Shown here: positions 1-6,435 of the stretch, piece after piece
Position numbering within the stretch: the first letter of the stretch is position 1
Layout of the letters: every line of letters starts with the position of its first letter
DNA from: JBMYXZ01 sp049608925
GTDB taxonomy: Bacteria; Pseudomonadota; Alphaproteobacteria; JAGOMX01
DNA length: 9,161 bases
Assembly (NCBI GenBank): GCA_049608925.1
Contig: JBMYXZ010000055.1
Span: forward strand, 1 to 9,161
Direction of reading: 5' to 3'
Made by a program: the position numbers and the translations under genes
The notes under the pieces: generated by a model
Told to the model about the DNA's origin: nothing
The model's input: only the letters and a program-made list of their open reading frames with translations
The model's database searches: none

Positions 1-120
1 CGCTCCGGGCTTTATGCCCGGAGTCCACTCTCAGGCATACTCAGCTGCAGAAAGCAATGGCATGTTCTAGATTTTCCAAGTCTCGGGGGCTGGTGGACTC
101 CGGGCATAAAGCCCGGAGCG
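1..120. repeat. Nested inverted-repeat element (REP/BIME- or MITE-like)
   Basis: Bases 1-28 and 93-120 are perfect reverse complements (28 of 28). Each arm also contains its own hairpin: an 8-bp stem CTCCGGGC/GCCCGGAG around a 5-nt loop (3-23 on the left, 98-118 on the right). The element can therefore fold as two small hairpins or as one long hairpin with a 64-nt centre. The centre (29-92) has no convincing open frame and no strong internal pairing. The arrangement resembles two REP sequences in opposite orientation (a BIME) or a short non-autonomous transposon. No T-tract follows either hairpin, so a simple intrinsic terminator is less likely. The left arm starts at the first base of the window, so its true boundary and any target duplication cannot be seen. 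The repeat structure is certain; its class is inference. Confidence 0.85.
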
Positions 121-204
121 TCGGAGTGTGGGTTAGAGTGCGAACAAAATCCTGAAAAGCAAGATCTCCCTTCCTTACAAATTTATCCCGGATAGTTATC
201 ACTC

Positions 205-233
205 TTTACAGATGCATTACTATGGTGAATAAT
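205..233 (+). promoter_or_regulatory. Candidate sigma-70-type promoter for the cytochrome b561 gene
   Basis: TTTACA at 205-210 and AATAAT at 228-233 are separated by 17 bp, each matching five of six consensus positions. An A-tract of nine bases (235-243) follows, then the start codon at 265. This would give a leader of roughly 25 nt. It is a pattern match only, in AT-rich sequence where chance matches are common. Confidence 0.4.
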
Positions 234-264
234 CAAAAAAAAATAACAATAACGAGATAATATA

Positions 265-813
265 GTGTTGCGCAACACCACAGAAACATACGGCACCGTC
301 TCAAAAGTCCTGCATTGGATCTTGGCCTTTGCCATTATTGCATTGCTAACAGTCGGTCTCATTATGACCCGAATGGATAACAGCGACACAAAATGGTTCG
401 TCTATGGCATCCATAAAGCGATTGGTTTCTGTGTTCTGATGGTTGTATTGTTTCGGGTATTCTGGCGCGCAACCGGTGATAACCCACAACCCCCTGCTGA
501 TCTTCCAAATTGGCAGCAGAAGGCAGGCACTAACGCTCACTATGCACTGTACCTGCTAATGATTGTTGCGCCAACAACAGGTGTGTTAATGTCATTGTTG
601 GGTGGTCATCCTATTAACCTGTTTGGGCTTTACACGATTCCGGCTATCTTTGATCCAGGCATCCCAATTGCCAAAAACTTTAACAGTGCCCATACGTATA
701 TTGGATATGTATTCATAGCGTTGATTGCTTTGCATATCGGTGCTGCGCTGTATCACCACTATTTCAGACGCGACAATGTCTTGAAACGGATGATGCCTGG
801 GTCTGATAATTAG
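265..813 (+). CDS. Cytochrome b561-family (CybB/YodB-type) membrane haem protein
   Basis: The product is a 182-aa inner-membrane b-type cytochrome of the bacterial cytochrome b561 family. Members such as E. coli CybB bind two haems b and move electrons between the quinone pool and small substrates; CybB has been described as a superoxide:quinone oxidoreductase. Four hydrophobic segments lie at about residues 16-35, 48-67, 92-112 and 142-163. Histidines fall where the family places its haem ligands: His17 (in KVLHW), His50 (GIHKAIG), His143 (SAHTYIG) and His157 (ALHIG). The 14-residue spacing of the last pair matches CybB. Length is normal. The start is GTG at 265 (TTG at 268 is an alternative), with only a weak GAG at 254-256 as ribosome binding site. 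A 14-bp palindrome covers the start codon. The gene stands alone, so its physiological partner is not shown by context. The family call is firm; the exact electron donor is unknown. Confidence 0.92.
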   Translation: MLRNTTETYGTVSKVLHWILAFAIIALLTVGLIMTRMDNSDTKWFVYGIHKAIGFCVLMVVLFRVFWRATGDNPQPPADLPNWQQKAGTNAHYALYLLMIVAPTTGVLMSLLGGHPINLFGLYTIPAIFDPGIPIAKNFNSAHTYIGYVFIALIALHIGAALYHHYFRRDNVLKRMMPGSDN

Positions 814-893
814 AAACATGCAAAGTAAGACTGCATAAGGCCTTCAGCTGTCGACAAAAGCATTGCCATTGATTTTCAATAATTAAAAGAAGC

Positions 894-922
894 TTGCAAA
901 CTTAGCGTTTCTTGGGTAAAAA
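894..922 (+). promoter_or_regulatory. Candidate promoter of the galU operon
   Basis: TTGCAA at 894-899 and TAAAAA at 917-922 are 17 bp apart. They would start transcription near 929, inside the 20-bp palindrome. The -10 match is modest, and other AT-rich hexamers exist nearby. Confidence 0.3.
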
Positions 923-939
923 CAACAAGCTTGTTGTTT
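920..939. promoter_or_regulatory. 20-bp perfect palindrome upstream of galU (operator candidate)
   Basis: AAACAACAAGCTTGTTGTTT is a perfect 20-bp inverted repeat. It ends one base before the AAGGAG ribosome binding site at 940-945 and overlaps the -10 of the candidate promoter. A perfect palindrome with no spacer is a better fit to a dimeric repressor or activator site than to an RNA hairpin, because an RNA would have to open the centre and would keep mostly A-U pairs. The regulator is unknown. At random, a palindrome this long is expected about 0.01 times in a window of this size. Confidence 0.5.
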
Positions 940-950
940 AAGGAGCCTTG

Positions 951-1847
951 ATGCAACCTATTAAAAAAGCTGTATTTCCCGTGGGAGGTCTTGGTACGCG
1001 ATTTCTGCCAGCCACCAAATCGCAGCCTAAAGAAATGCTTACAATCGTAGACAAACCGCTGATTCAGTATGCTGTAGAAGAAGCTATTGATGCAGGTGTT
1101 GAGCAGTTTATCTTTGTAACAGGCAAGGGAAAGACCTCGATTGAAGATCACTTTGATCATTCTTCTGACCTTGAGTATCTGATGAAGGAATTAGGTAAGC
1201 TTGAAGCTGCAGAAGCCTATATGCCATTCGTGGAAGAGGCCGGGAACTTCATGTATATCCGCCAGAACCAGCCTAAAGGCCTGGGGCATGCCGTTTGGTG
1301 TGCGCGCCACGCGGTGGGTAATGAGCCCTTTGCAGTATTGCTGGCAGATGATTTTATTTATGGCACCCCGACATGCATGCGCGAAATGGTTGCATGTTAT
1401 AATCAGCACCAAGGCAATGTTGTTGCGGTTCAGCAAGTCCCTAAGCAAGATACAGACAAGTACGGAATCGTTGAGACGTCAGGTGCAAATGGTCACACCC
1501 ATCACATTGCATCACTGGTCGAAAAGCCAGCCGTCGGAACGGTTGATTCCAACTTGGCTATTGTTGGTCGTTACATCTTGCAGCCTGACATATTTACGCA
1601 TATCGATACCCAACATAAGGGCGCTGGCGGAGAAATCCAGCTGACGGATGCGATGCAGGCTCTGCTGGCCAAGCAGGAATTCCGCGGGGTTGAATTCAGC
1701 GGCTTGCGCTTTGATTGTGGGAATAAAGGCGGTATGATGGCAGCAAATGTACATGTTGCATATCATCGTGACGATATCAGAGACGAATTTTTAAGCAGTC
1801 TTTCCCCGGAAATGACAATAACAAAAGAGGTTAAGAAATGCGCATAG
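951..1847 (+). CDS. galU: UTP--glucose-1-phosphate uridylyltransferase
   Basis: This cytoplasmic enzyme joins glucose 1-phosphate and UTP to form UDP-glucose and pyrophosphate, supplying glycosyl donors for envelope polysaccharides. The 298-aa product shows the full GalU signature: the nucleotide-binding loop VGGLGTRFLPATK (11-23) with K27 in QPKEM, the uridine-contacting GLGHAV (110-115), the metal-binding LADD (131-134), EKP (191-193), GRY (206-208), the GAGGEIQLTDA block (224-234) and FDCGNKGG (254-261). The length is typical. ATG at 951 is preferred over the in-frame TTG at 948 because AAGGAG (940-945) lies 5 nt before it, whereas TTG 948 would be too close. The gene opens an operon and overlaps the next gene by 10 nt, so the two are probably translated together. 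Expression may be controlled through the palindrome at 920-939. Confidence 0.97.
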   Translation: MQPIKKAVFPVGGLGTRFLPATKSQPKEMLTIVDKPLIQYAVEEAIDAGVEQFIFVTGKGKTSIEDHFDHSSDLEYLMKELGKLEAAEAYMPFVEEAGNFMYIRQNQPKGLGHAVWCARHAVGNEPFAVLLADDFIYGTPTCMREMVACYNQHQGNVVAVQQVPKQDTDKYGIVETSGANGHTHHIASLVEKPAVGTVDSNLAIVGRYILQPDIFTHIDTQHKGAGGEIQLTDAMQALLAKQEFRGVEFSGLRFDCGNKGGMMAANVHVAYHRDDIRDEFLSSLSPEMTITKEVKKCA

Positions 1848-3190
1848 CAATGGTAGGCACCGGATATGTCGGTCTTGTTTCAGGAACATGTTTCGCAGAA
1901 TTTGGCCACACTGTCAGATGCATTGATAAAGACGAAGACAAGGTCAAGTCCCTAAGCGCCGGCTATATCCCCATTTATGAACCAGGACTTGATGAACTGG
2001 TCACAAAGAACATCGAAGGAGGAAGGCTTAGCTTTACCACCAGCTTAGAAAAAGGCATTTCTGATGCAGACGCAATATTTATCGCTGTTGGCACGCCCAG
2101 CAGGCGCGGCCAAGGGCATGCAGATCTGTCGTTTGTTTTTGCAGCGCTTGATGAAATTGCCCCGTTGCTGCGCAAAGAGACTATAATTTGCTTAAAATCA
2201 ACCGTTCCCGTTGGCACAGCGCGTCAGGTGAAGGCGCACATCAGTAAATTGGCACCGTCGGTAACTGTTCATGTTGTTTCAAATCCTGAATTCTTGCGTG
2301 AAGGCTCGGCCATTGAAGATTTCATGCGCCCGAACCGCATTATCACAGGCTGTCAAAGCGAAGAAGCAAAGCAAGTGATGCAGGAAATTTATCGCCCATT
2401 ATTCCTGAATGATACGCCTATTCTGGATACGACTTGGGAATCGGCTGAGATGATCAAGTACGCAAGTAATGCCTTCTTGGCGACGAAGATTGCCTTTATT
2501 AACGAAGTTGCTGATATGGCTGAAACATGTGGTGCAAATGTGCAAGATATTGCCAAAGGCATGGGAATGGACCAGCGTATTGGCAAGCACTTCTTGCATG
2601 CAGGGCCAGGCTTTGGCGGTTCCTGCTTTCCAAAAGACACGCGCGCCTTGGTACACACGGCAACGGATCTGGGTGTGAAACTAAATATCGTTGAATCTGT
2701 GATGTCTAGCAATGAGGATCGTAAGCTGCAAATGGCTGATCGCATTATTCACAGACTCGGCGGAGATGTGAATGGTAAAACCATTGCTGTTCTTGGTGTT
2801 ACATTCAAGCCTAATACGGACGATATTCGTGAATCGCCAAGCCTGGACATCATCCCTGCCCTGCAAGCACAAGGTGCCGCTATTCAAGCGTATGATCCTC
2901 AAGGAATGACCGAGGCAGCCGATTGCCTGACAAAAGTTGATTGGAAGGGTGACTCCTATTCTGCCGCCGAGGGTGCGGATGCACTTGTGATCCTAACCGA
3001 GTGGAATGAATTTCGCGCACTTGATCTCGAGCGCTTGAAGGCTGCTCTGGGATATCCACTGGTGATTGATCTGCGCAATATATATCGCCCCACTGAGATG
3101 CAGGCTGCTGGCTTTGATTATTTCTCGATCGGCAGAGAACCTGTCCATGCTGCATCTGCAATTGAGTTCCCACAGAAGTACGGAACCTAA
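1838..3190 (+). CDS. ugd: UDP-glucose 6-dehydrogenase
   Basis: This enzyme oxidises UDP-glucose in two NAD+-dependent steps to UDP-glucuronate, a precursor of capsule, exopolysaccharide and lipid A or LPS sugars. The 450-aa length is usual. The N-terminal Rossmann domain begins MRIAMVGTGYVGLVSG with its glycine loop at residues 7-12. GTPSRR followed by GHADLS, then STVPVGT and NPEFLREG, are classic UDP-glucose/GDP-mannose dehydrogenase blocks. The catalytic cysteine is Cys263 in GGSCFPKD, and the C-terminal domain carries GVTFKPNTDDIRESPS. Nothing essential appears missing. ATG at 1838 has AGAGG at 1826-1830 as ribosome binding site and starts inside the end of galU. The stop codon overlaps the next start as TAATG. 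It uses the product of the preceding gene directly. A GDP-mannose or UDP-N-acetyl-sugar substrate is possible in this superfamily, but the galU coupling and sequence strongly favour UDP-glucose. Confidence 0.96.
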   Translation: MRIAMVGTGYVGLVSGTCFAEFGHTVRCIDKDEDKVKSLSAGYIPIYEPGLDELVTKNIEGGRLSFTTSLEKGISDADAIFIAVGTPSRRGQGHADLSFVFAALDEIAPLLRKETIICLKSTVPVGTARQVKAHISKLAPSVTVHVVSNPEFLREGSAIEDFMRPNRIITGCQSEEAKQVMQEIYRPLFLNDTPILDTTWESAEMIKYASNAFLATKIAFINEVADMAETCGANVQDIAKGMGMDQRIGKHFLHAGPGFGGSCFPKDTRALVHTATDLGVKLNIVESVMSSNEDRKLQMADRIIHRLGGDVNGKTIAVLGVTFKPNTDDIRESPSLDIIPALQAQGAAIQAYDPQGMTEAADCLTKVDWKGDSYSAAEGADALVILTEWNEFRALDLERLKAALGYPLVIDLRNIYRPTEMQAAGFDYFSIGREPVHAASAIEFPQKYGT

Positions 3191-4545
3191 TGTCGCACAC
3201 ATTTGATCCAACCATCATCCGCGCATATGACATCCGCGGGATTGTCGGGGAGACCTTGCATCCGCGTGATGCTTGGGCAATTGGACGGGTGTTTGGAAAC
3301 TTGTGCGGCCAGGACGTAATTGTTGGCATGGATGGCAGACATTCTTCGCCACAGCTGGCAGAAAACCTGATTAAAGGCCTGACCGAAGCAGGAGTGCATG
3401 TCAAAAATATTGGTATTTGTGCAACGCCTGAAGTCTATTATACCCAGCAAGCCTTGTCGGCTCGCGGAGCCATTATGATTACAGGCTCACATAACCCTCC
3501 CCAGCACAATGGCTTAAAGTTTGTTTTAGACAGCGCTCCATTTTATGGCAAAGACCTGGAAGAACTTGCCCGCACAGCGCAGCATCACTTCCCTGAAGCG
3601 GCCAAGCATCCAGGTAGCCATGAAAAAATTCCCACAACATACCTAAAGTCTCTAATTTCAGAAGCTGGACGCATTGCAGATTCAAGTAAGCTGAAAATAG
3701 CATGGGATCCTGGCAATGGCGCAACGGGTGATACCATCCAGCAGCTATTGTCCCATCTTCCTGGTGAGCATATTCTGATTAATGGAACGATTGATGGAGA
3801 TTTTCCGGCGCATCATCCCGATCCCAGCAAGCCTGAAAACATGCAACAGCTCTCGGACTTGGTAAAATCGCAAGCTTGCGATCTTGGTATTGCGTTCGAT
3901 GGCGACGGCGACCGTGTTGGATTTATTGATGATAATGGTCAAATGCTATTTGGCGACCAAACATTGGCGTTCTTGGCAGCTGATGTGCTACAGCACAACC
4001 CAAATGCTGAAATCCTCTTTGACTGTAAATGCAGCCAAAATACGATCCAAGACATCGTTGATAATGGCGGCAAGCCTGTGATGCTGGCTTCTGGGCATTC
4101 AAACATTAAAACCCATCTTAAAAAGTGTGGAGCCCCTTTTGCGGGAGAATACAGCGGCCACTTCTTTTTTGCTGATCGCGCCCCTGGCTATGATGATGGG
4201 ATTTATACTGCGCTGCGCTTTATTCAGTCTCTGATTGCTTTCGGCAAGCCTCTTTCTCAATGGCTACAAAGTCGCCCAGCTATCTTCAATACCCCGGAGC
4301 TATCCTATCCGACGGCAGATGAGCGCAAGTCAGCTGTAATCGAGCAGGTAAAGCAGAACCTGACGTCTGACAGCATTGCCTATAATGACATCGACGGTGT
4401 GCGGGTGTCTTATGACCATGGTTGGTGGTTGCTGCGTCCTTCTAATACCCAGGCTGTCTTGACAGCGCGTGTTGAAGCGAACAGCAAAGAAAACCTACTG
4501 TCCTTGCAACAAGAGCTTGACCATTATCTGCACAATGTACTGTAA
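3190..4545 (+). CDS. Phosphoglucomutase/phosphomannomutase (alpha-D-phosphohexomutase)
   Basis: This 451-aa cytoplasmic alpha-D-phosphohexomutase interconverts hexose 6-phosphates and 1-phosphates through a phosphoserine and a bisphosphate intermediate. All four domain hallmarks are visible: the N-terminal FDPTIIRAYDIRGIVG, the phosphoserine loop TGSHNPP with Ser100, the Mg-binding DGDGDR (237-242), the sugar-specificity loop GEYSGHFFF (from 319) and the phosphate-binding RPSNTQ (from 416). The GEYSGH loop and the length match the dual-specificity AlgC/ManB group, which accepts both glucose and mannose phosphates, so sequence alone does not fix the substrate. Its place directly after galU and the UDP-glucose dehydrogenase gene (1-nt TAATG overlap, no separate ribosome binding site needed) suggests that it supplies glucose 1-phosphate to GalU. 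GDP-mannose supply is the main alternative, but no mannose-1-phosphate guanylyltransferase gene is present. It ends the three-gene operon. Confidence 0.93.
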   Translation: MSHTFDPTIIRAYDIRGIVGETLHPRDAWAIGRVFGNLCGQDVIVGMDGRHSSPQLAENLIKGLTEAGVHVKNIGICATPEVYYTQQALSARGAIMITGSHNPPQHNGLKFVLDSAPFYGKDLEELARTAQHHFPEAAKHPGSHEKIPTTYLKSLISEAGRIADSSKLKIAWDPGNGATGDTIQQLLSHLPGEHILINGTIDGDFPAHHPDPSKPENMQQLSDLVKSQACDLGIAFDGDGDRVGFIDDNGQMLFGDQTLAFLAADVLQHNPNAEILFDCKCSQNTIQDIVDNGGKPVMLASGHSNIKTHLKKCGAPFAGEYSGHFFFADRAPGYDDGIYTALRFIQSLIAFGKPLSQWLQSRPAIFNTPELSYPTADERKSAVIEQVKQNLTSDSIAYNDIDGVRVSYDHGWWLLRPSNTQAVLTARVEANSKENLLSLQQELDHYLHNVL

Positions 4546-4548
4546 AGA

Positions 4549-4570
4549 AACGCTTGCCCTTGCGGGCGTT
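4549..4570 (+). terminator. Possible weak terminator after the sugar-nucleotide operon
   Basis: Just after the mutase stop codon the sequence can fold as GCCC-TTGC-GGGC, with outer AAC/GTT pairs and a bulge, or alternatively as AACGC/GCGTT. It is followed by CCCGTTTAG, which is a poor T-tract. It may end or attenuate the operon transcript, but it is not a textbook intrinsic terminator. Confidence 0.3.
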
Positions 4571-4621
4571 CCCGTTTAGTATCAAACAAACATTTTTAAT
4601 TGATGAATAGCGGAAATATCG

Positions 4622-6229
4622 ATGCTTAAAAAATTTAGAAGCGCCTCTCAATCATGGGGCATGCGAATCTTTTTTGGAATACTGGTAGCTGCCTTTGTGG
4701 TCCTCTGGGGCGTTGGAGACGTCTTCAGATGGGGTGGTGGCGATGGCCAAAACGTTGCCTCGATTGGTGGTGAAGCCATAACAGCAAGACAATTGGCTAT
4801 GGAAATCGAACGTTCTACCGCTCAGATTCAAGCTTCTGGGCAAAAGGCTAACCGTGCCCGTGTTAAAGAAACTGTCTTTCGCGAACTGCTACAAACATCG
4901 CTTTTCCGACAGGAGGCAATTCGCCTAGGGCTAGCTGTGTCAGATAAAGAAATTCGCGAGCGTATCCGCAATGATCCTAGCTTTGTTGATTCCGATGGTG
5001 ATTTTGACAAAGACCGCTTTCAGATGATTCTACGCAGCATCGGGATGAGCGAAGGCGAATACATCGCACGCATGCGTGACTCCTTACTGCAGCGACAGGT
5101 TGTCAGCGGACTCCTATCTTCGGTAACCGCGCCTGACCTGATCACAAAAACGCTTTACAAGTGGCAGATGGAAACCCGCGACATTGAGTCTTTTACCATT
5201 ACAACGGCGCACATCAAGGACGTACCTGCCCCTTCAGAAGCTGATATCGCAGGCTTTTACGAGCAATATGCCGACGTCTTTACAATTCCTGAGAAGCGCG
5301 TAATATCTCTAGTTCAAATCTCTGAGCAGAAATTTATAGAAGGTGTTGCAATTTCAGAAGAAGAGCTGCGCCAGGGCCTTGAGGACAATCAACAGTCTTT
5401 CAAGGGCGCCATTCCTACTCAGCTTGAAATCAATCAAGTGCGCAGCGAGCTAAAACGCCAAAAAGCTGCTGATAAGTTTTATAACCTGATTACAACCGTT
5501 GAAGACGAATTAGCAGGTGGTGCCTCTTTGGAAGAAGTCGCCGCAACTGCAGGTTCTAGTGTTGAAACTCTTAAAGGCCTAGAACGCAATGGTCGCGCTT
5601 TGGAAGGCCCTTCCCTGTCATCTGGGCTGCTACAGTTAGTCGTATCAGAGGCATACAAAGGTAAGCTGAATGATGACCTAGGGCTGGTTGAAGTTGGCAC
5701 TGGCGCCTATATCATCGTGCGTGTTGATGCTGTAGAAGCTGCAACTCTGCAGTCTCTAGACAGCGTTAAAGATAAGGTTACTGAGGCTTGGACACTGCAA
5801 AAGCGTGCGACTATGGCTGGTGAATTGGCCGCTAAAATGGCGGAAGACATCAATGCAGGCCAGAAAAATATTACGCAAGCGGCTGCCACCCATGGTGCAA
5901 GACTGTCGAAGGACAACAAGATCGAGCGCTTTGTTACTGAAGATAATAAAGACCAGGGGCTTAGCCAAGGGTTTAGGTCAGCTATTTTTGCAGCCAAGCA
6001 AGGGGAAGCTGTATCTTACATCGCAGGCGATGGAACTTTCGTCGTTGCAAAAGTCATCAGCGTTTATCCCCCTGATATGACAAAATTGCAACCAAGTGAT
6101 GAAACATACGGATCCTTCCGTAATTTTGCGGAAAATCAATTAGCAAACAATATGTACAGCATGTTAGTGGATGCTTTAGCGACAAAATATCGCATCGAAG
6201 TAAACGATCGCTTGCTGGAACAGATGTAA
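4622..6229 (+). CDS. PpiD/SurA-like membrane-anchored periplasmic folding factor, parvulin domain apparently absent
   Basis: The 535-aa product has a short basic N-terminus (MLKKFRSASQSWGMR), one membrane anchor (about 16-31) and a large periplasmic part, the PpiD layout. A SurA_N-type chaperone region runs from about residue 45 (SIGGEAITARQLAMEIER) through the helical stretch ending near 180, followed by the PpiD-like phrase ending FYEQYADVF (212-220). PpiD proteins assist folding of outer-membrane and secreted proteins near the Sec translocon. Relatives normally run to roughly 600-630 residues and carry a parvulin prolyl-isomerase domain after this point, with a DFxxVA...S.....GdLGw...G.mvp.F-type signature. 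Here the sequence passes from QQSFKG (257-262) straight to the helix QVRSELKRQKAADKF (272-286) and VEDELAGGASLEEVA (293-307), blocks that I recall as lying after the parvulin domain. The protein may therefore be a chaperone without isomerase activity. ATG at 4622 has a weak GGA-rich site (4612-4615), and I see no convincing promoter. Confidence 0.82.
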   Translation: MLKKFRSASQSWGMRIFFGILVAAFVVLWGVGDVFRWGGGDGQNVASIGGEAITARQLAMEIERSTAQIQASGQKANRARVKETVFRELLQTSLFRQEAIRLGLAVSDKEIRERIRNDPSFVDSDGDFDKDRFQMILRSIGMSEGEYIARMRDSLLQRQVVSGLLSSVTAPDLITKTLYKWQMETRDIESFTITTAHIKDVPAPSEADIAGFYEQYADVFTIPEKRVISLVQISEQKFIEGVAISEEELRQGLEDNQQSFKGAIPTQLEINQVRSELKRQKAADKFYNLITTVEDELAGGASLEEVAATAGSSVETLKGLERNGRALEGPSLSSGLLQLVVSEAYKGKLNDDLGLVEVGTGAYIIVRVDAVEAATLQSLDSVKDKVTEAWTLQKRATMAGELAAKMAEDINAGQKNITQAAATHGARLSKDNKIERFVTEDNKDQGLSQGFRSAIFAAKQGEAVSYIAGDGTFVVAKVISVYPPDMTKLQPSDETYGSFRNFAENQLANNMYSMLVDALATKYRIEVNDRLLEQM

Positions 6230-6242
6230 TTGATTATATAAT
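6212..6242 (+). promoter_or_regulatory. Promoter candidate for 6S RNA
   Basis: A perfect TATAAT at 6237-6242 lies 4 nt upstream of the first paired base of the 6S RNA closing stem, with TTGCTG at 6212-6217 as a possible -35. The 19-bp spacer is longer than usual. The -35 is inside the last codons of the preceding gene. The expected start, near 6248-6250, agrees well with the RNA structure. Confidence 0.5.
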
Positions 6243-6245
6243 TGT

Positions 6246-6412
6246 GTGAGAGTTAGCTGCGCAATGCGTCAGGCGAACACAATCCCGGGGGCTACATCGA
6301 TCCTTAGGGAGCTGTCACTGTCATTGTCCGTGGACTTTGTTAAACGGCACCCACCTGCTTAGCAGGCCGTTCGAGGATACTTCAGCCAACGGTTGCTGCG
6401 GCGCTCTCACTC
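6246..6412 (+). ncRNA. ssrS: 6S RNA
   Basis: 6S RNA binds the housekeeping sigma RNA polymerase by mimicking an open promoter and damps transcription in slow growth. The segment holds no plausible protein. Its ends pair perfectly (GTGAGAG at 6246-6252 with CTCTCAC at 6404-6410) to make the closing stem. The inside contains blocks I recognise from alphaproteobacterial 6S RNAs: GGGAGCTGTCACTGTC at 6307-6322, and ACGGCACCCACCTGC...GCAGGCCGTTCGAGGATAC at about 6354-6380. There AACGG pairs with CCGTT and CCTGC pairs with GCAGG to form an internal hairpin. The length, about 165 nt, is normal. The location directly upstream of the 5-formyltetrahydrofolate cyclo-ligase gene is the classic ssrS-ygfA linkage. 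TCTTTT at 6411-6416 may help 3'-end formation. The exact ends are estimated from the closing stem, and the identification rests on recalled consensus motifs and context. Confidence 0.85.
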
Positions 6413-6435
6413 TTTTCCATAAAAGTGCATAGGTA

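Noticed and set aside
1..120. CRISPR repeat or rho-independent terminator reading of the repeated hairpins
   Set aside because: There are only two copies, in opposite orientation, and neither hairpin is followed by a T-tract.
183..389. 68-codon minus-strand frame upstream of and overlapping the cytochrome gene
   Set aside because: It overlaps the N-terminal haem-ligand region antisense, has no ribosome binding site or recognisable motif, and covers the likely promoter.
1201..1644. 147-codon plus-strand frame inside galU
   Set aside because: It is out of frame with galU, lacks a start signal, and overlaps essential conserved galU motifs.
2389..2745. 118-codon minus-strand open frame inside the dehydrogenase gene
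   Set aside because: It is fully inside a conserved gene on the other strand and shows no family motif or ribosome binding site.
2880..3404. 174-codon open frame on the minus strand across the dehydrogenase/mutase junction
   Set aside because: It lies antisense to two intact, strongly conserved enzymes, has no recognisable domain, and its composition is what the complement of those genes would give.
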